Shown one piece after another: positions 1 through 8,290 of a stretch of DNA of 53,758 nucleotides (its first letter is position 1; each line of letters starts with the position of its first letter). This stretch comes from Mycobacterium sp. (GTDB lineage: Bacteria > Actinomycetota > Actinomycetes > Mycobacteriales > Mycobacteriaceae). The notes under the pieces were generated by a model. That model worked only from the letters and a program-made list of their open reading frames with translations, did no database searches and had not been told where the DNA came from. The position numbers and the translations under genes are program-made. Location: positions 1-53,758 of the forward strand of contig JAOPVX010000058.1 of assembly GCA_025965975.1 (NCBI GenBank). The letters are read 5' to 3'.

Positions 1-1
1 A

Positions 2-160
2 GCCGTGACTTACGTTGTGGCAGTTGGACTTCTACTATCCAGCGACATCAGTATGTGGCTCACGCTCGCCTTCCCGATCTGGGTACTGGTGGTGAGCTTG
101 CTGCTGTTGATCCGGGCCGGGGTCATCGACATCGACCGCGAGGACCAGTCGACGGGGTAA
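2..160 (+). CDS. C-terminal part of a small membrane protein (partial at window edge)
   Basis: An open frame enters from the left edge and stops at TAA 158-160. Its last residues include a strongly hydrophobic stretch (LAFPIWVLVVSLLLLI) followed by a short acidic polar tail ending DQSTG, so it looks like a single membrane segment with a short hydrophilic end. A GTG at 5 or ATG at 53 could be internal starts, but the frame is open to the edge and the gene probably begins outside the window. The family is not recognised. Confidence 0.4.
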   Translation, partial: AVTYVVAVGLLLSSDISMWLTLAFPIWVLVVSLLLLIRAGVIDIDREDQSTG

Positions 161-289
161 GTCGCTTCAGTCACTGTCTGGGCGACCGTATGTTGACGCC
201 GAACGTGATAACACATGCGATACCACGTTTTATCGAAGGCACATGTCGGGAACTTGGGGCCTGAGTGACGAATGTGAGGATGCGGGTGG

Positions 290-490
290 TCACTGCTCAG
301 AGATCACCCGCAAAGCCTGTGAGGGGCAGAGCTTTACGGCCTCGCGGGCGTGGTCCTCTTCGTCATCGGGCACCTCGTCGACGAGAACCATCACGACGCC
401 ATCGTCATCCTGATCGAACAGCGTGTCCGCGGCCATGACGCAGTTGCCGGCCTGGATGCAGACGTCCCGATCCGCCGCGATCTTCACCAC
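290..490 (-). CDS. 3Fe-4S type ferredoxin, partner of the adjacent P450
   Basis: A 66-residue ferredoxin that would pass electrons to the cytochrome P450 encoded just upstream. Its cysteines fit a 3Fe-4S cluster: Cys11, Cys17 (C-x5-C) and Cys55 followed by Pro. The position that is the fourth ligand in 4Fe-4S ferredoxins holds Ala14. Many mycobacterial P450-linked ferredoxins are of this atypical type with a variable residue there. The start overlaps the end of the P450 gene by 7 bases, so the two are surely co-transcribed. The length is normal for the family. Confidence 0.9.
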   Translation of the reverse strand: MVKIAADRDVCIQAGNCVMAADTLFDQDDDGVVMVLVDEVPDDEEDHAREAVKLCPSQALRVISEQ

Positions 491-1716
491 GTCACCTCCA
501 GGCTCTTCAGCCCGTAGATGAAGTGGAACGACCGGAACTGCACGTCGGCGAAGTCCTCGGCCAACGCCAGATTCGGAAAGCGGTGCAGCAGCGCTGGAAA
601 CGCGCTGCGCATCTCCATCCGGGCCAGCGGGGCGCCAAGGCAGTGGTGCACGCCGTGGCCGAAGGCCAGATGCCCCGGCGCGCCGCGACTGACGTCGAGC
701 ACCTCCGGCGAGTCGATGAATTCCGGGTCGCGGTTACCCGACGGCAGCGATGCGAACACCAGCTGTCCGGGGGGAATCGGCACGCCTGCGATCTCAACGT
801 CGGTGGTGGTGATGCGCGGAATGCCGCTGTGCACGATGGACAACCAGCGCAACAGTTCCTCGACCGCGGGCCCGATGGCGTCGGGGTCGTCGCGAACAGC
901 GGCCAGCTGGTCCTGGTGGCGCAGCAGGGCCAATGTGCCGAGCCCGAGCATGTTGGACGTGGTTTCGTGGCCCGCGAGCAGCAGCAGGCCGGCGATGCCG
1001 ATCAGCTCGTCGTCGGTGAGCTGGTGGCCATGCTCGCGCACCAGCATGCCGAGGATGTCGTCACCGGGGTGCCGCCGAGACCGCTCCACCAACGAGGCCA
1101 TGTACTCGCGGCCCCGCCGGACCAGCTCGAGTCGCTGTGGAATCGGAAGCGACAGATCCAGCTGGCGCGCGCTGCGCCGGTGGAACTCATCGCGGTCGGC
1201 ATAGGGCACACCGAGCAGCTCGCAGATCACCAGCGACGGGATCGGCAGGGCGAAGTTGGCCACCAAATCGGCTGGCGGACCGGCATTTTCCATCGCATCG
1301 AGTTGCGCATCGACGATCTCGACGATACGCGGTTCTAGCCGCCTCATCCTGCGGATCGTGAATTCGGGAGTCAGCATGCGGCGCAACCGCTGATGCTCGG
1401 GCGGGTCGAGGCCCAACAGGTTGCCCGCCCGTGCGCTGGCCTGCTCATCGGCGGGGACGTCCGGCGCCCCTGGCACGACGAAGCCGGGCGGGCGTCCGTT
1501 GGAGAACCGGGCGTGGTCGGAGAGCACCTCCTTGACGTCCTCGTGGCGCGTGACGAGGTACACCGCCATGCCGAAGGCGTTCTCGACGATGCACACGCCG
1601 CTGGATTCGCGGATCTCCCTGAGCTCCTTGGTCGGGTTGAACGCATCGCGCCGCATGTGCAGGGGCGGTAGTGGGAATGCGTCGCCGTCGCGGAGCGCGG
1701 CGGGGGTTCGAGCCAT
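484..1716 (-). CDS. cytochrome P450
   Basis: A soluble bacterial P450 of 410 residues, a normal length. The I-helix oxygen-binding motif AGHETT is at about 249-254, the K-helix ExxR is E287-R290, and the haem-binding loop FGHGVHHCLG carries the thiolate Cys359. The substrate cannot be read from the sequence and I do not assign a CYP family. It overlaps the downstream ferredoxin gene and lies 9 bases after the alpha/beta hydrolase gene, inside a four-gene operon with an antiporter. A ferredoxin reductase is not encoded nearby and must come from elsewhere. Confidence 0.93.
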   Translation of the reverse strand: MARTPAALRDGDAFPLPPLHMRRDAFNPTKELREIRESSGVCIVENAFGMAVYLVTRHEDVKEVLSDHARFSNGRPPGFVVPGAPDVPADEQASARAGNLLGLDPPEHQRLRRMLTPEFTIRRMRRLEPRIVEIVDAQLDAMENAGPPADLVANFALPIPSLVICELLGVPYADRDEFHRRSARQLDLSLPIPQRLELVRRGREYMASLVERSRRHPGDDILGMLVREHGHQLTDDELIGIAGLLLLAGHETTSNMLGLGTLALLRHQDQLAAVRDDPDAIGPAVEELLRWLSIVHSGIPRITTTDVEIAGVPIPPGQLVFASLPSGNRDPEFIDSPEVLDVSRGAPGHLAFGHGVHHCLGAPLARMEMRSAFPALLHRFPNLALAEDFADVQFRSFHFIYGLKSLEVTW

Positions 1717-1725
1717 GTTTCGAAG

Positions 1726-2532
1726 CTACCCGCGCACAAACTCCCCGATGAGCGTGTTGACGACGTCCGGGTTCTCCAATGCAGCCAGGTGTGCGACCCC
1801 ATCGAGCACGGCGATGGCCGCGCCAGGGATCGCCTCGGCCATCGCGATCGTCTCAGACAACGGGAACGTCGCGTCCTCGACACCGGCGACCACCAGCACG
1901 GGCGTCGTCACCCGCGACAGCAGCGCGCGCTGATCGGGTCGGGAGGGCACCACGCTGCGAACCGCCCAGCCACCCGAACGCACGTCGACGCGCTGTACCC
2001 AGTCGCGCACAAACGCCACGACATCGGGCCGGGTGGTAAACGTCGTCGGGCCGAGGAATGCCTTGAGCACCGAACGGGTCAGCGGCGGCCGGATCCCGCC
2101 CAGCAGTCCGGCCATGCGCAACAGCAAGCCGTACTCGATCTTCTGCCGCGTGCCCGCGGGCGACGCGGTGCAGTTCATCAGGACCGCGCTGCCGATTCGG
2201 TCGGGGTAGGTGGCGGCGAACGTCCCGCCGATCATGCCGCCCCACGAGTTTCCGACGAAGTTCGTCCGCTGCACACCGAGACCATCGAGGATGTCGACGA
2301 TGCAGCGGGCGCAGTCGTCGAAACTAAAAGGCGCGGTAAGTTTTTGGCTCTCGCCGAAACCCGGGGGGTCGACGAGGATCACCCGGTGGTCGGTGCCGAA
2401 GTGCTCGGCCTGCGCCGCCCACATGTCGCCCGTCATCAGCAGGCTCGGCCAGAACATCATCGCCTCGCCGGTGCCCCGCAGTTGCACCCGCACCGATCCC
2501 AGCACGGTGTCGATCAAGCGTGATTCAGTCAC
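1726..2532 (-). CDS. alpha/beta fold hydrolase
   Basis: A 268-residue alpha/beta hydrolase. The nucleophile elbow is GNSWGG with Ser96. A DPPGFG segment precedes it, and the distal Asp (VEDATFP region) and His (DGVAHLAALE) complete a plausible triad. The GTG start lies 8 bases inside the end of the antiporter gene, and the P450 gene follows after 9 bases. It may act on the same metabolite as the P450, for example ester or lactone hydrolysis, but the substrate is unknown. The family also contains C-C hydrolases and haloperoxidase-like enzymes. Confidence 0.85.
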   Translation of the reverse strand: MTESRLIDTVLGSVRVQLRGTGEAMMFWPSLLMTGDMWAAQAEHFGTDHRVILVDPPGFGESQKLTAPFSFDDCARCIVDILDGLGVQRTNFVGNSWGGMIGGTFAATYPDRIGSAVLMNCTASPAGTRQKIEYGLLLRMAGLLGGIRPPLTRSVLKAFLGPTTFTTRPDVVAFVRDWVQRVDVRSGGWAVRSVVPSRPDQRALLSRVTTPVLVVAGVEDATFPLSETIAMAEAIPGAAIAVLDGVAHLAALENPDVVNTLIGEFVRG

Positions 2533-4126
2533 GGTTCAGTGTCGCCTCCTCGAGGTCGAGCCCGCGTAGCACGTTCCGCAGCACCTCGTCGTCGATGTGC
2601 CCGCTGTCGCGCTCGGCGATGAACGTCGCGCGTTCGGCCGCCAGCATCTCCAGCCGCAACCGACGAAACGCCGACACGGGGCTCTCGCCGATCTCCTCCT
2701 CGTCGCGGCCCAACCGCTCCCACGCCGAGTTGCGCCTGCGAGTGTTCCAGCCGCGCAACACATCCGCGGCCCGCTCGTGCACGTCGGTGACCTCCTGCTC
2801 TGCCAGCAGCTCGTCGAGCCGCTCGGCTGCCGCTCGCGCCGCCTTGTCCTGAGCGGCCGCCGCGGCGATCGCGTCGGTACGCGCTTCGTCGCCCTGCACG
2901 CCGAGCCGCCGGACCAGCCACGGCAGCGTCAGGCCGTGCAACAACAGCGTGCCGATCACGACGACAAAGGTGAGGAACACCAGATGCGGACGCCCGGGGA
3001 ATGGCTGCCCGGACAACGTCGTCAGCGGTACACCGAACGCGGCCGCCAGCGACACCACGCCGCGCATGCCCGCCCACGCGACGATGAACACCTCGGCCAG
3101 GGTGGGCGTGGGTTCGCGTTCACGGATGTGGCGGAACAACAGCCTCGGCAAGTACGCGAACACGTACACCCAGACGAGCCGGACGCCGATCACTGTCGCC
3201 AAGACCGCGACCGACGAGATCGCGATCACCGATGCGGAGATACCAGCCAGCTCGCCGACCACCGTCGGCAACTGCAGGCCGATCATCAGGAACGCGAACG
3301 ACTCCAGCACCAGCTGGACGGCCCTCCACACCGCCGTGTCCTGCAACCGGGTGGCGTAGCTCGCACGCGTCGAGCGCTGGCCGAGGATCAGCGCCGCGAC
3401 GACGACCGCCAGCACACCCGAGCCGTGCAGTTCCTCGGCGGCCAGGTAGATGATGAACGGCGCCACCAGGCCAAGCGCGCTCTCCACAAGGGGATCGGCG
3501 AGGCGCGACCGGACGAACGCGATGATCGCCCCGAGCGCCACGCCCACCACGACCCCTCCCGATGCCGCCAGCGCGAAGGTGGCCAGCCCGCTGCCCCAGA
3601 TTGAAGAGGAACCAATGCCTGCGCCTATTGCAAGGCCAAGCGACACCTTGTAGGCGGTCAGTGCGGTCGCGTCGTTGAGCAGGCTCTCGCCGCCGAGCAG
3701 CGTCATGATGCGGCGCGGTAGCCCGAGCCGGCGTCCGACGGCGGTGGCCGACAAGGCATCCGGCGGCGCCACGATCGCGCCGAGCGTCAACGCCGCCGCG
3801 ACCGTCAGCTCAGGAACCGTCTTGTACGCCACGAACCCGACCGCGAACGTCGTCGCCAGCGGCAGCCCGACCGCCAACAGTCCGATCGGACGGATGTTGC
3901 GCCGCAGCGCCACATAGCTGCTCTGCAACCCCGCCGACCACAGCAGCGGCGGCAGCAGCACATATAGCACCAATTGAGGGTTCAGCTGGATTTCCTTGAA
4001 GCTGGGGATCAGGCCGGCCGCCAAGCCTGCGACGACCAGCGCCAGCGGGGCCGACACGTCGAAGCGCCGGGCCACCGCGGCCAACAGGACCGACACCACC
4101 AGAACCGCCAGCAGTGAGGCACCCAC
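2525..4126 (-). CDS. Na+/H+ antiporter (CPA1 family)
   Basis: A 533-residue membrane antiporter with about a dozen hydrophobic segments over residues 1-410. The conserved VAPPDALSATAVGRRLGLP stretch carries the ion-binding Asp typical of NhaP/NHE-type exchangers. Residues from about 420 to the end form a charged cytoplasmic tail rich in Ala, Glu and Arg. The start is GTG at 4126, preceded on its strand by a good ribosome binding site (GAGGAGG). It heads the antiporter-hydrolase-P450-ferredoxin operon and is divergent from the zinc-finger gene. A CPA1 transporter in a P450 operon is unexpected, so the link may be only positional. Confidence 0.9.
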   Translation of the reverse strand: MGASLLAVLVVSVLLAAVARRFDVSAPLALVVAGLAAGLIPSFKEIQLNPQLVLYVLLPPLLWSAGLQSSYVALRRNIRPIGLLAVGLPLATTFAVGFVAYKTVPELTVAAALTLGAIVAPPDALSATAVGRRLGLPRRIMTLLGGESLLNDATALTAYKVSLGLAIGAGIGSSSIWGSGLATFALAASGGVVVGVALGAIIAFVRSRLADPLVESALGLVAPFIIYLAAEELHGSGVLAVVVAALILGQRSTRASYATRLQDTAVWRAVQLVLESFAFLMIGLQLPTVVGELAGISASVIAISSVAVLATVIGVRLVWVYVFAYLPRLLFRHIREREPTPTLAEVFIVAWAGMRGVVSLAAAFGVPLTTLSGQPFPGRPHLVFLTFVVVIGTLLLHGLTLPWLVRRLGVQGDEARTDAIAAAAAQDKAARAAAERLDELLAEQEVTDVHERAADVLRGWNTRRRNSAWERLGRDEEEIGESPVSAFRRLRLEMLAAERATFIAERDSGHIDDEVLRNVLRGLDLEEATLNRD

Positions 4127-4154
4127 GTCGCCAGACCTCCTCGGTGTTCGTCCG

Positions 4155-4160
4155 TATCCT
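4155..4160 (+). promoter_or_regulatory. Putative -10 element for a leaderless transcript
   Basis: TATCCT fits the mycobacterial TANNNT -10 pattern and ends 8 bases before the ATG at 4169. A transcript starting at or beside the ATG would be leaderless, which is common in mycobacteria. No clear -35 is seen. Confidence 0.4.
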
Positions 4161-4168
4161 TGTTCAGC

Positions 4169-4486
4169 ATGCTGAGGAGATCACGCCGCGTTGATGCCAA
4201 CTCCACGGCGGTCCCCCAAACATGCGAACATCTCGCCGCCGAGGCTGAATCCGGGGTCGAGCCGGAACCGCTTACCCCCGGCAAATGCCAGGAGTGCATC
4301 GAACTCGGTGACGAGACGTGGGCGCACCTGCGCATGTGCCTGACCTGCGGGCACGTCGGCTGCTGCGACTCGAGCCCGCACCAGCACGCGAGCGAACACT
4401 TCCATGCGTCCGGTCATCCGGTGATGCGCTCCGCCGAGCCGGGAGAGAACTGGCGGTGGTGCTACGTCGACGTCCGCCTTGGTTGA
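4169..4486 (+). CDS. UBP-type zinc finger domain protein
   Basis: A 105-residue protein made almost entirely of one ZnF-UBP domain. The Cys/His ligands run through TCEHL, GKCQECI, RMCLTCGHVGCCDSS and HASEHFHASGHP. In eukaryotes this fold binds the C-terminus of ubiquitin. In actinobacteria its partner is unknown, and prokaryotic ubiquitin-like protein is an obvious but unproven thought. I chose ATG 4169 because a -10-like TATCCT sits just before it; TTG at 4160 is the only longer option. It is divergent from the antiporter and lies 23 bases before purT. Confidence 0.85.
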   Translation: MLRRSRRVDANSTAVPQTCEHLAAEAESGVEPEPLTPGKCQECIELGDETWAHLRMCLTCGHVGCCDSSPHQHASEHFHASGHPVMRSAEPGENWRWCYVDVRLG

Positions 4487-4509
4487 GCATCTGGCAGGCT
4501 GGACGCGCG

Positions 4510-5757
4510 ATGAGTGAAACGACTGAAGGCGATTCGACGACCGCGCCAGGCCCGGTCGCCCACGACAACTCCCCACAGCCCACGGGATCCACGGTGATGC
4601 TGCTGGGCTCGGGCGAATTGAGCCGCGAGTTGGCGCTGGCGTTCCAGCGTCTCGGGGCGGACGTCATCGCTGTCGACCGCTATGCGGACGCGCCCGCGCA
4701 CGGCGTGGCCGACCGCGCCGCCGTCGTCAAGATGCACGACGCCGAAGAGCTGACCGCTCTCATCGAGAAGGAGAACCCGCGCTACGTCGTCGCCGAGGCG
4801 GGCGTCATCGCGGCCGATGCGCTGATCGCCGTCGCCGAGAGCGGCAATATCGAGGTGTTTCCGACGCCGCGCAGCACGCGGCTGTCCATCGACAGGGAGG
4901 GCCTGCGCCGGCTGGCCGCAGACGAGCTCGGGCTGCCAACGGCGCCGTTCTGGTTCGCCGGGTCGGTGGAGGAGCTGACCGCGGTGGCCGAGCACGCGGG
5001 TTTCCCGCTGGTGGTCAAGCCGATCGCGGCGGCGCCCGGCGAGGGCCAGTCGGTGCTGCTGCGCGTCGACGACGTCGAGCCGGCCTGGCACCGCGCCGTG
5101 GCCGCTGGCCGCATCACGCTTAACCGGGTGATGGCCGAGACGGTCGTAGAGGTCGACTTCGAGGTCACGCTGCTGGCCGTTCGCACGACCGGACCCGCGG
5201 GCCCCGCGGTGTACTTCTGCGAGCCGATCGGTCATCGCAGGGCCGATGGCGACGTGCTGGAGTCCTGGCAGCCACAGCAGATGTCGCCCGCCGCCCTTGA
5301 CGCGGCGAAGTCGATCGCGGCGCGCATCGTCAATTCGCTCGGCGGGCGCGGCGTGTTCGGGGTGGAGCTGCTGGTGCGCGGCGATGAAGTGTACTTCGCC
5401 GACGTTCGGCCCCGGCCGTACGACAGCGGCCTGGTTACGCTGCGCTCGCAACGGCTTTCGCAGTTCGAGCTGCACGCCCGGGCGATCCTCGGATTCGCCG
5501 TTGACACCATCATGATCTCGCCGGCCGCGGCGGAAGTCAGCTATGCGGGGGCCGAGTCGACCGGCGCCAAGGACGCGGACCTGCGCGTGGTCGCCGAGGC
5601 GCTGGCCGTCGCCGAGAGCGACGTGCGGCTGTTCGACCGGCCCGACGAGACCGACGGCAGGCGACGACTCGGGGTGGCGCTTGCCACTGCCCCCGACCCG
5701 ATCGTCGCGCGGGACAGGGCCCGACGCGTGTCGGCGGTGCTGCGCAAACTCTGGTGA
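4510..5757 (+). CDS. purT: formate-dependent phosphoribosylglycinamide formyltransferase PurT
   Basis: PurT catalyses ATP- and formate-dependent formylation of glycinamide ribonucleotide in purine synthesis. The 415-residue protein is an ATP-grasp enzyme: an N-terminal pre-ATP-grasp domain with LGSGELSREL, a central ATP-grasp (FPLVVKPI, GEGQSVLL), the conserved ESWQPQQMSP block, and a C-terminal RPRPYDSGLVTLRSQ segment. Compared with the E. coli sequence as I remember it, the glycine loop reads AAPGEGQ rather than SSSGKGQ and SPRPHDTG reads RPRPYDSG. I believe these are usual in the mycobacterial branch. ATG 4510 is preferred over the much longer upstream frame, which runs through the zinc-finger gene. 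Confidence 0.93.
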   Translation: MSETTEGDSTTAPGPVAHDNSPQPTGSTVMLLGSGELSRELALAFQRLGADVIAVDRYADAPAHGVADRAAVVKMHDAEELTALIEKENPRYVVAEAGVIAADALIAVAESGNIEVFPTPRSTRLSIDREGLRRLAADELGLPTAPFWFAGSVEELTAVAEHAGFPLVVKPIAAAPGEGQSVLLRVDDVEPAWHRAVAAGRITLNRVMAETVVEVDFEVTLLAVRTTGPAGPAVYFCEPIGHRRADGDVLESWQPQQMSPAALDAAKSIAARIVNSLGGRGVFGVELLVRGDEVYFADVRPRPYDSGLVTLRSQRLSQFELHARAILGFAVDTIMISPAAAEVSYAGAESTGAKDADLRVVAEALAVAESDVRLFDRPDETDGRRRLGVALATAPDPIVARDRARRVSAVLRKLW

Positions 5758-6194
5758 CCGATCCTGCAGATGCTGACCGGCCGACGATGGCGCCGTTCCT
5801 CGGCGCGTTGGCAATCATTGTTCTCATCGTGATCGCAATCGGGCTGTTGAACATCTTCCGCCACGACAGCCCGCCCGAGGACCAGCAGGTCGGCCGCGCA
5901 GCAGTCGGCCAGAACGACGCGCTGCAACGGCAGAACTACGCCGACTTCCGCACCTACACCTGCCGCGATCAGCAGGGTATTGAAGCTGATATCCTTGCTC
6001 GGCAACGGGATTCGGTCGCACAGCGTGGGGACCGGTTCGTCGACGACGTCACCGACGTTGTCATCGACGGCAACCGCGCCAACGCCAAAGTGACCTATCA
6101 TTTCGGCAAGGCACCCGACGTCAAAACCGGCGTTCCGATGACGTTCGTGCGCGAGGACGGAGCATGGAAGGTCTGTTCGACCGGCCCCAACTAG
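5754..6194 (+). CDS. small membrane-anchored protein, Rv0361-like family
   Basis: A 146-residue protein with one N-terminal membrane segment (about 13-34, LGALAIIVLIVIAIGLLNIF) and an extracytoplasmic domain of about 110 residues. The domain contains two Cys (Cys in YTCRD and in KVCSTGP) that could form a disulfide, and a pattern resembling small NTF2-like or DUF4878-type folds. The GTG start overlaps the purT stop (GTGA), so it is translationally coupled to purT. Its function is unknown. I relate it to the Rv0361-type mycobacterial membrane proteins from the overall pattern only. Confidence 0.75.
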   Translation: MTDPADADRPTMAPFLGALAIIVLIVIAIGLLNIFRHDSPPEDQQVGRAAVGQNDALQRQNYADFRTYTCRDQQGIEADILARQRDSVAQRGDRFVDDVTDVVIDGNRANAKVTYHFGKAPDVKTGVPMTFVREDGAWKVCSTGPN

Positions 6195-6213
6195 CTGTGG
6201 GACACTTCCGACC

Positions 6214-6627
6214 GTGAGCTACGCCGGAGACGTCACGCCTGAGGAGGCCTGGAAGCTGCTGAGCGACAACCCCGAGGCCGTGCTGGTCGATTGCCGAACG
6301 GACGCCGAGTGGCGCTTCGTCGGGGTGCCGGATTTGTCTTCGCTGCAGCGCGATGTCGTCTACATCGAATGGAGCCGCGTCGACGGGACCCGCAACGAGG
6401 CCTTCGTCGACGATCTCGTCGCGGCAGGCGTCACACCGGGCGAGCGGCCTGTGGTGTTCCTGTGTCGCTCCGGCAACCGCTCGATCGGCGCCGCCGAAGC
6501 CGCCACCGGCGCTGGGATAGCACCCTCCTACAACGTGCTGGACGGCTTCGAGGGCAACCTCGACGAGCGCAAGCATCGTGGCGGCACCGGATGGAAAGCC
6601 GTCGGCCTGCCCTGGAAGCAGTCATGA
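6214..6627 (+). CDS. rhodanese-like sulfurtransferase (Rv0390-like)
   Basis: A single-domain rhodanese of 137 residues. The N-terminal DCRTDAEW motif and the active-site loop CRSGNRS, with the catalytic Cys, are both present, so it should carry persulfide sulfur. It starts at GTG 6214, 19 bases after the previous gene, and ends 13 bases before metZ. The purT / rhodanese / metZ order matches Rv0389-Rv0391. Proximity to MetZ suggests that it supplies or handles sulfide for methionine synthesis, which is inference from position. Confidence 0.9.
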   Translation: MSYAGDVTPEEAWKLLSDNPEAVLVDCRTDAEWRFVGVPDLSSLQRDVVYIEWSRVDGTRNEAFVDDLVAAGVTPGERPVVFLCRSGNRSIGAAEAATGAGIAPSYNVLDGFEGNLDERKHRGGTGWKAVGLPWKQS

Positions 6628-6639
6628 CAGCGACACGGC

Positions 6640-6666
6640 GATGAGCGACTCGCGCGAAGAGCAGAC
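6640..6666 (+). repeat. Single copy of the GCGCGAAGARCAGA start-site repeat (metZ)
   Basis: The first 26 bases of metZ contain GATGAGCG, an extra A, then CTCGCGCGAAGAGCAGAC. This matches the 33-bp unit repeated three times before glnH, apart from one inserted A and one A/G change. It encodes the first residues MSDSREEQT, outside the enzyme's conserved core. Confidence 0.7.
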
Positions 6667-7870
6667 GGTACCGTCTGTCCGCAAGCCCGCCGAGCTGCCC
6701 GAAGGGGTCAGCCAGGCCACCATCGGCGTGCGCGGCGGCCTGCTGCGGTCGGGTTTCGAGGAGACCGCGGAGGCGATGTACCTGACGTCGGGCTACGTCT
6801 ACAAGACGGCAGCCGACGCGGAGAAGGCGTTCACCGGCGAAATCGACCGCTACGTCTACTCCCGGTACGGCAACCCGACGATCTCGATGTTCGAGGAGCG
6901 GCTGCGGCTGATCGAAGGCGCGCCGGCGTGCTTCGCGACGGCGACGGGCATGGCGGCGGTCTTCACCTCGCTGGGTGCGCTGTTGGCGGCGGGTGACCGA
7001 TTGGTGGCGGCGCGCAGCCTGTTCGGGTCGTGCTTCGTGGTGTGCAACGAGATCCTGCCGCGCTGGGGCGTGGAGACGGTGTTCGTCGACGGCGACGACC
7101 TGTCGCAGTGGGAAGAGGCGCTGTCGGTGCCCACTCAGGCGGTGTTCTTCGAGACGCCATCGAACCCGATGCAGTCGCTGGTGGACATCGCCGCGGTATG
7201 CGACCTTGCACACGCGGCGGGGGCAAAAGTGGTGTTGGACAATGTGTTTGCCACGCCGATCCTGCAGCAGGGCTTGCCCATGGGGGTCGACGTTGTGGTG
7301 TATTCGGGCACCAAGCACATCGACGGGCAGGGCCGCGTGCTCGGCGGTGCCATCCTCGGCGACAAGGACTACATCGACGAGCCCGTGCAGAAGCTGATGC
7401 GGCACACCGGGCCCGCGCTGAGCCCGTTCAATGCGTGGACACTGCTGAAGGGGCTGGAAACGCTTGCGGTGCGGGTGGACTACCAGAATGCGTCGGCACA
7501 GCGCATCGCCGAGTTCCTCGAAAACCACCCCGCGGTGAGCTGGGTGCGGTATCCGTTCCTGGAGTCTCATCCGCAGTACGACCTGGCCAAGCGGCAGATG
7601 ACCGGCGGCGGAACGGTTGTCACGTTCGAGCTCAAGGGTGGCAGCAAGGAGCGCGCCTTCGAGGTCCTCGACAAGCTGCAGGTTATCGACATCTCCAACA
7701 ACCTCGGCGACTCCAAGTCTCTGATCACCCACCCGGCCACCACCACACACCGGGCGATGGGCCCCGAAGGGCGGGCCGCGATCGGCCTCGGCGACGGGGT
7801 GGTGCGAATCTCGGTCGGACTTGAGGGAACTGACGATTTGCTCGCCGATCTCGAGCTGGCATTGAGCTAG
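6641..7870 (+). CDS. metZ: O-succinylhomoserine sulfhydrylase MetZ
   Basis: A 409-residue Cys/Met-metabolism PLP enzyme that makes homocysteine from O-succinylhomoserine and sulfide. The PLP lysine is K225 in YSGTKHIDGQG. The conserved SRYGNPT (74-80), ETPSNP and late SLGG-type segments are present. ATG 6641 fits the family start; the longer frame from 6578 reads back into the rhodanese gene. The first nine codons lie in a dispersed repeat. MetZ, the adjacent rhodanese and perhaps the monooxygenase cluster downstream form a sulfur-handling neighbourhood. The hypothetical gene follows with no gap. Confidence 0.94.
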   Translation: MSDSREEQTVPSVRKPAELPEGVSQATIGVRGGLLRSGFEETAEAMYLTSGYVYKTAADAEKAFTGEIDRYVYSRYGNPTISMFEERLRLIEGAPACFATATGMAAVFTSLGALLAAGDRLVAARSLFGSCFVVCNEILPRWGVETVFVDGDDLSQWEEALSVPTQAVFFETPSNPMQSLVDIAAVCDLAHAAGAKVVLDNVFATPILQQGLPMGVDVVVYSGTKHIDGQGRVLGGAILGDKDYIDEPVQKLMRHTGPALSPFNAWTLLKGLETLAVRVDYQNASAQRIAEFLENHPAVSWVRYPFLESHPQYDLAKRQMTGGGTVVTFELKGGSKERAFEVLDKLQVIDISNNLGDSKSLITHPATTTHRAMGPEGRAAIGLGDGVVRISVGLEGTDDLLADLELALS

Positions 7871-8290
7871 GTGTCGCGGCAGACCGAGGCCAAGAAGGCA
7901 CGCCGCCAGAAGCGGCGGGCGGTCCGGGACGCGAGATGGATACCGGAACCCGTCCTTGACGACGTCGTCGACAACCTCGAGCTTGCCGACGTCTTGGAGC
8001 GGTTCGATGAACTAGTCGCGCAGCGTGGCTGGGTGTTCAGCGAGGAATTCTCCGATGAAGAGTCGGCGCTGTGGTTCTGGCCGCCGTCGTTGGTTGAGGC
8101 CACTGGCGATGAAGTTACGCCCGTCACAACGATCGTCATGTTCGCGGACGACGACGCAGAGATCGCACATGTCATGTTCGTCGGTACCAAGGACGGATAC
8201 GAGTTCACGATTGACGAGTTGCTCGATCACCTCGATTTTATCGAGGTGTACCGGGTGGATGACCCACTGCCGGAGTTTGACCCTTCGTAG
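7871..8290 (+). CDS. conserved hypothetical protein
   Basis: A 139-residue protein starting at the GTG directly after the metZ stop, so it is presumably co-transcribed. The first about 20 residues are basic (KKARRQKRRAVRDAR). The rest is acidic and mixed alpha/beta, with no membrane segment and no motif that I recognise. The basic start and acidic body suggest a soluble cytoplasmic protein, possibly nucleic-acid associated, but this is a guess. Base composition and codon use match the neighbours. Confidence 0.7.
   Translation: MSRQTEAKKARRQKRRAVRDARWIPEPVLDDVVDNLELADVLERFDELVAQRGWVFSEEFSDEESALWFWPPSLVEATGDEVTPVTTIVMFADDDAEIAHVMFVGTKDGYEFTIDELLDHLDFIEVYRVDDPLPEFDPS

Noticed and set aside
2597-3604. 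Long plus-strand frame opposite the antiporter gene
   Set aside because: It is a mirror of the high-GC antiporter gene; its protein is Arg/His/Asp-rich and has no motif.
4462-5814. 450-codon minus-strand frame over purT
   Set aside because: It is a shadow of purT produced by high third-position GC; composition is dominated by Arg, Gly and His.
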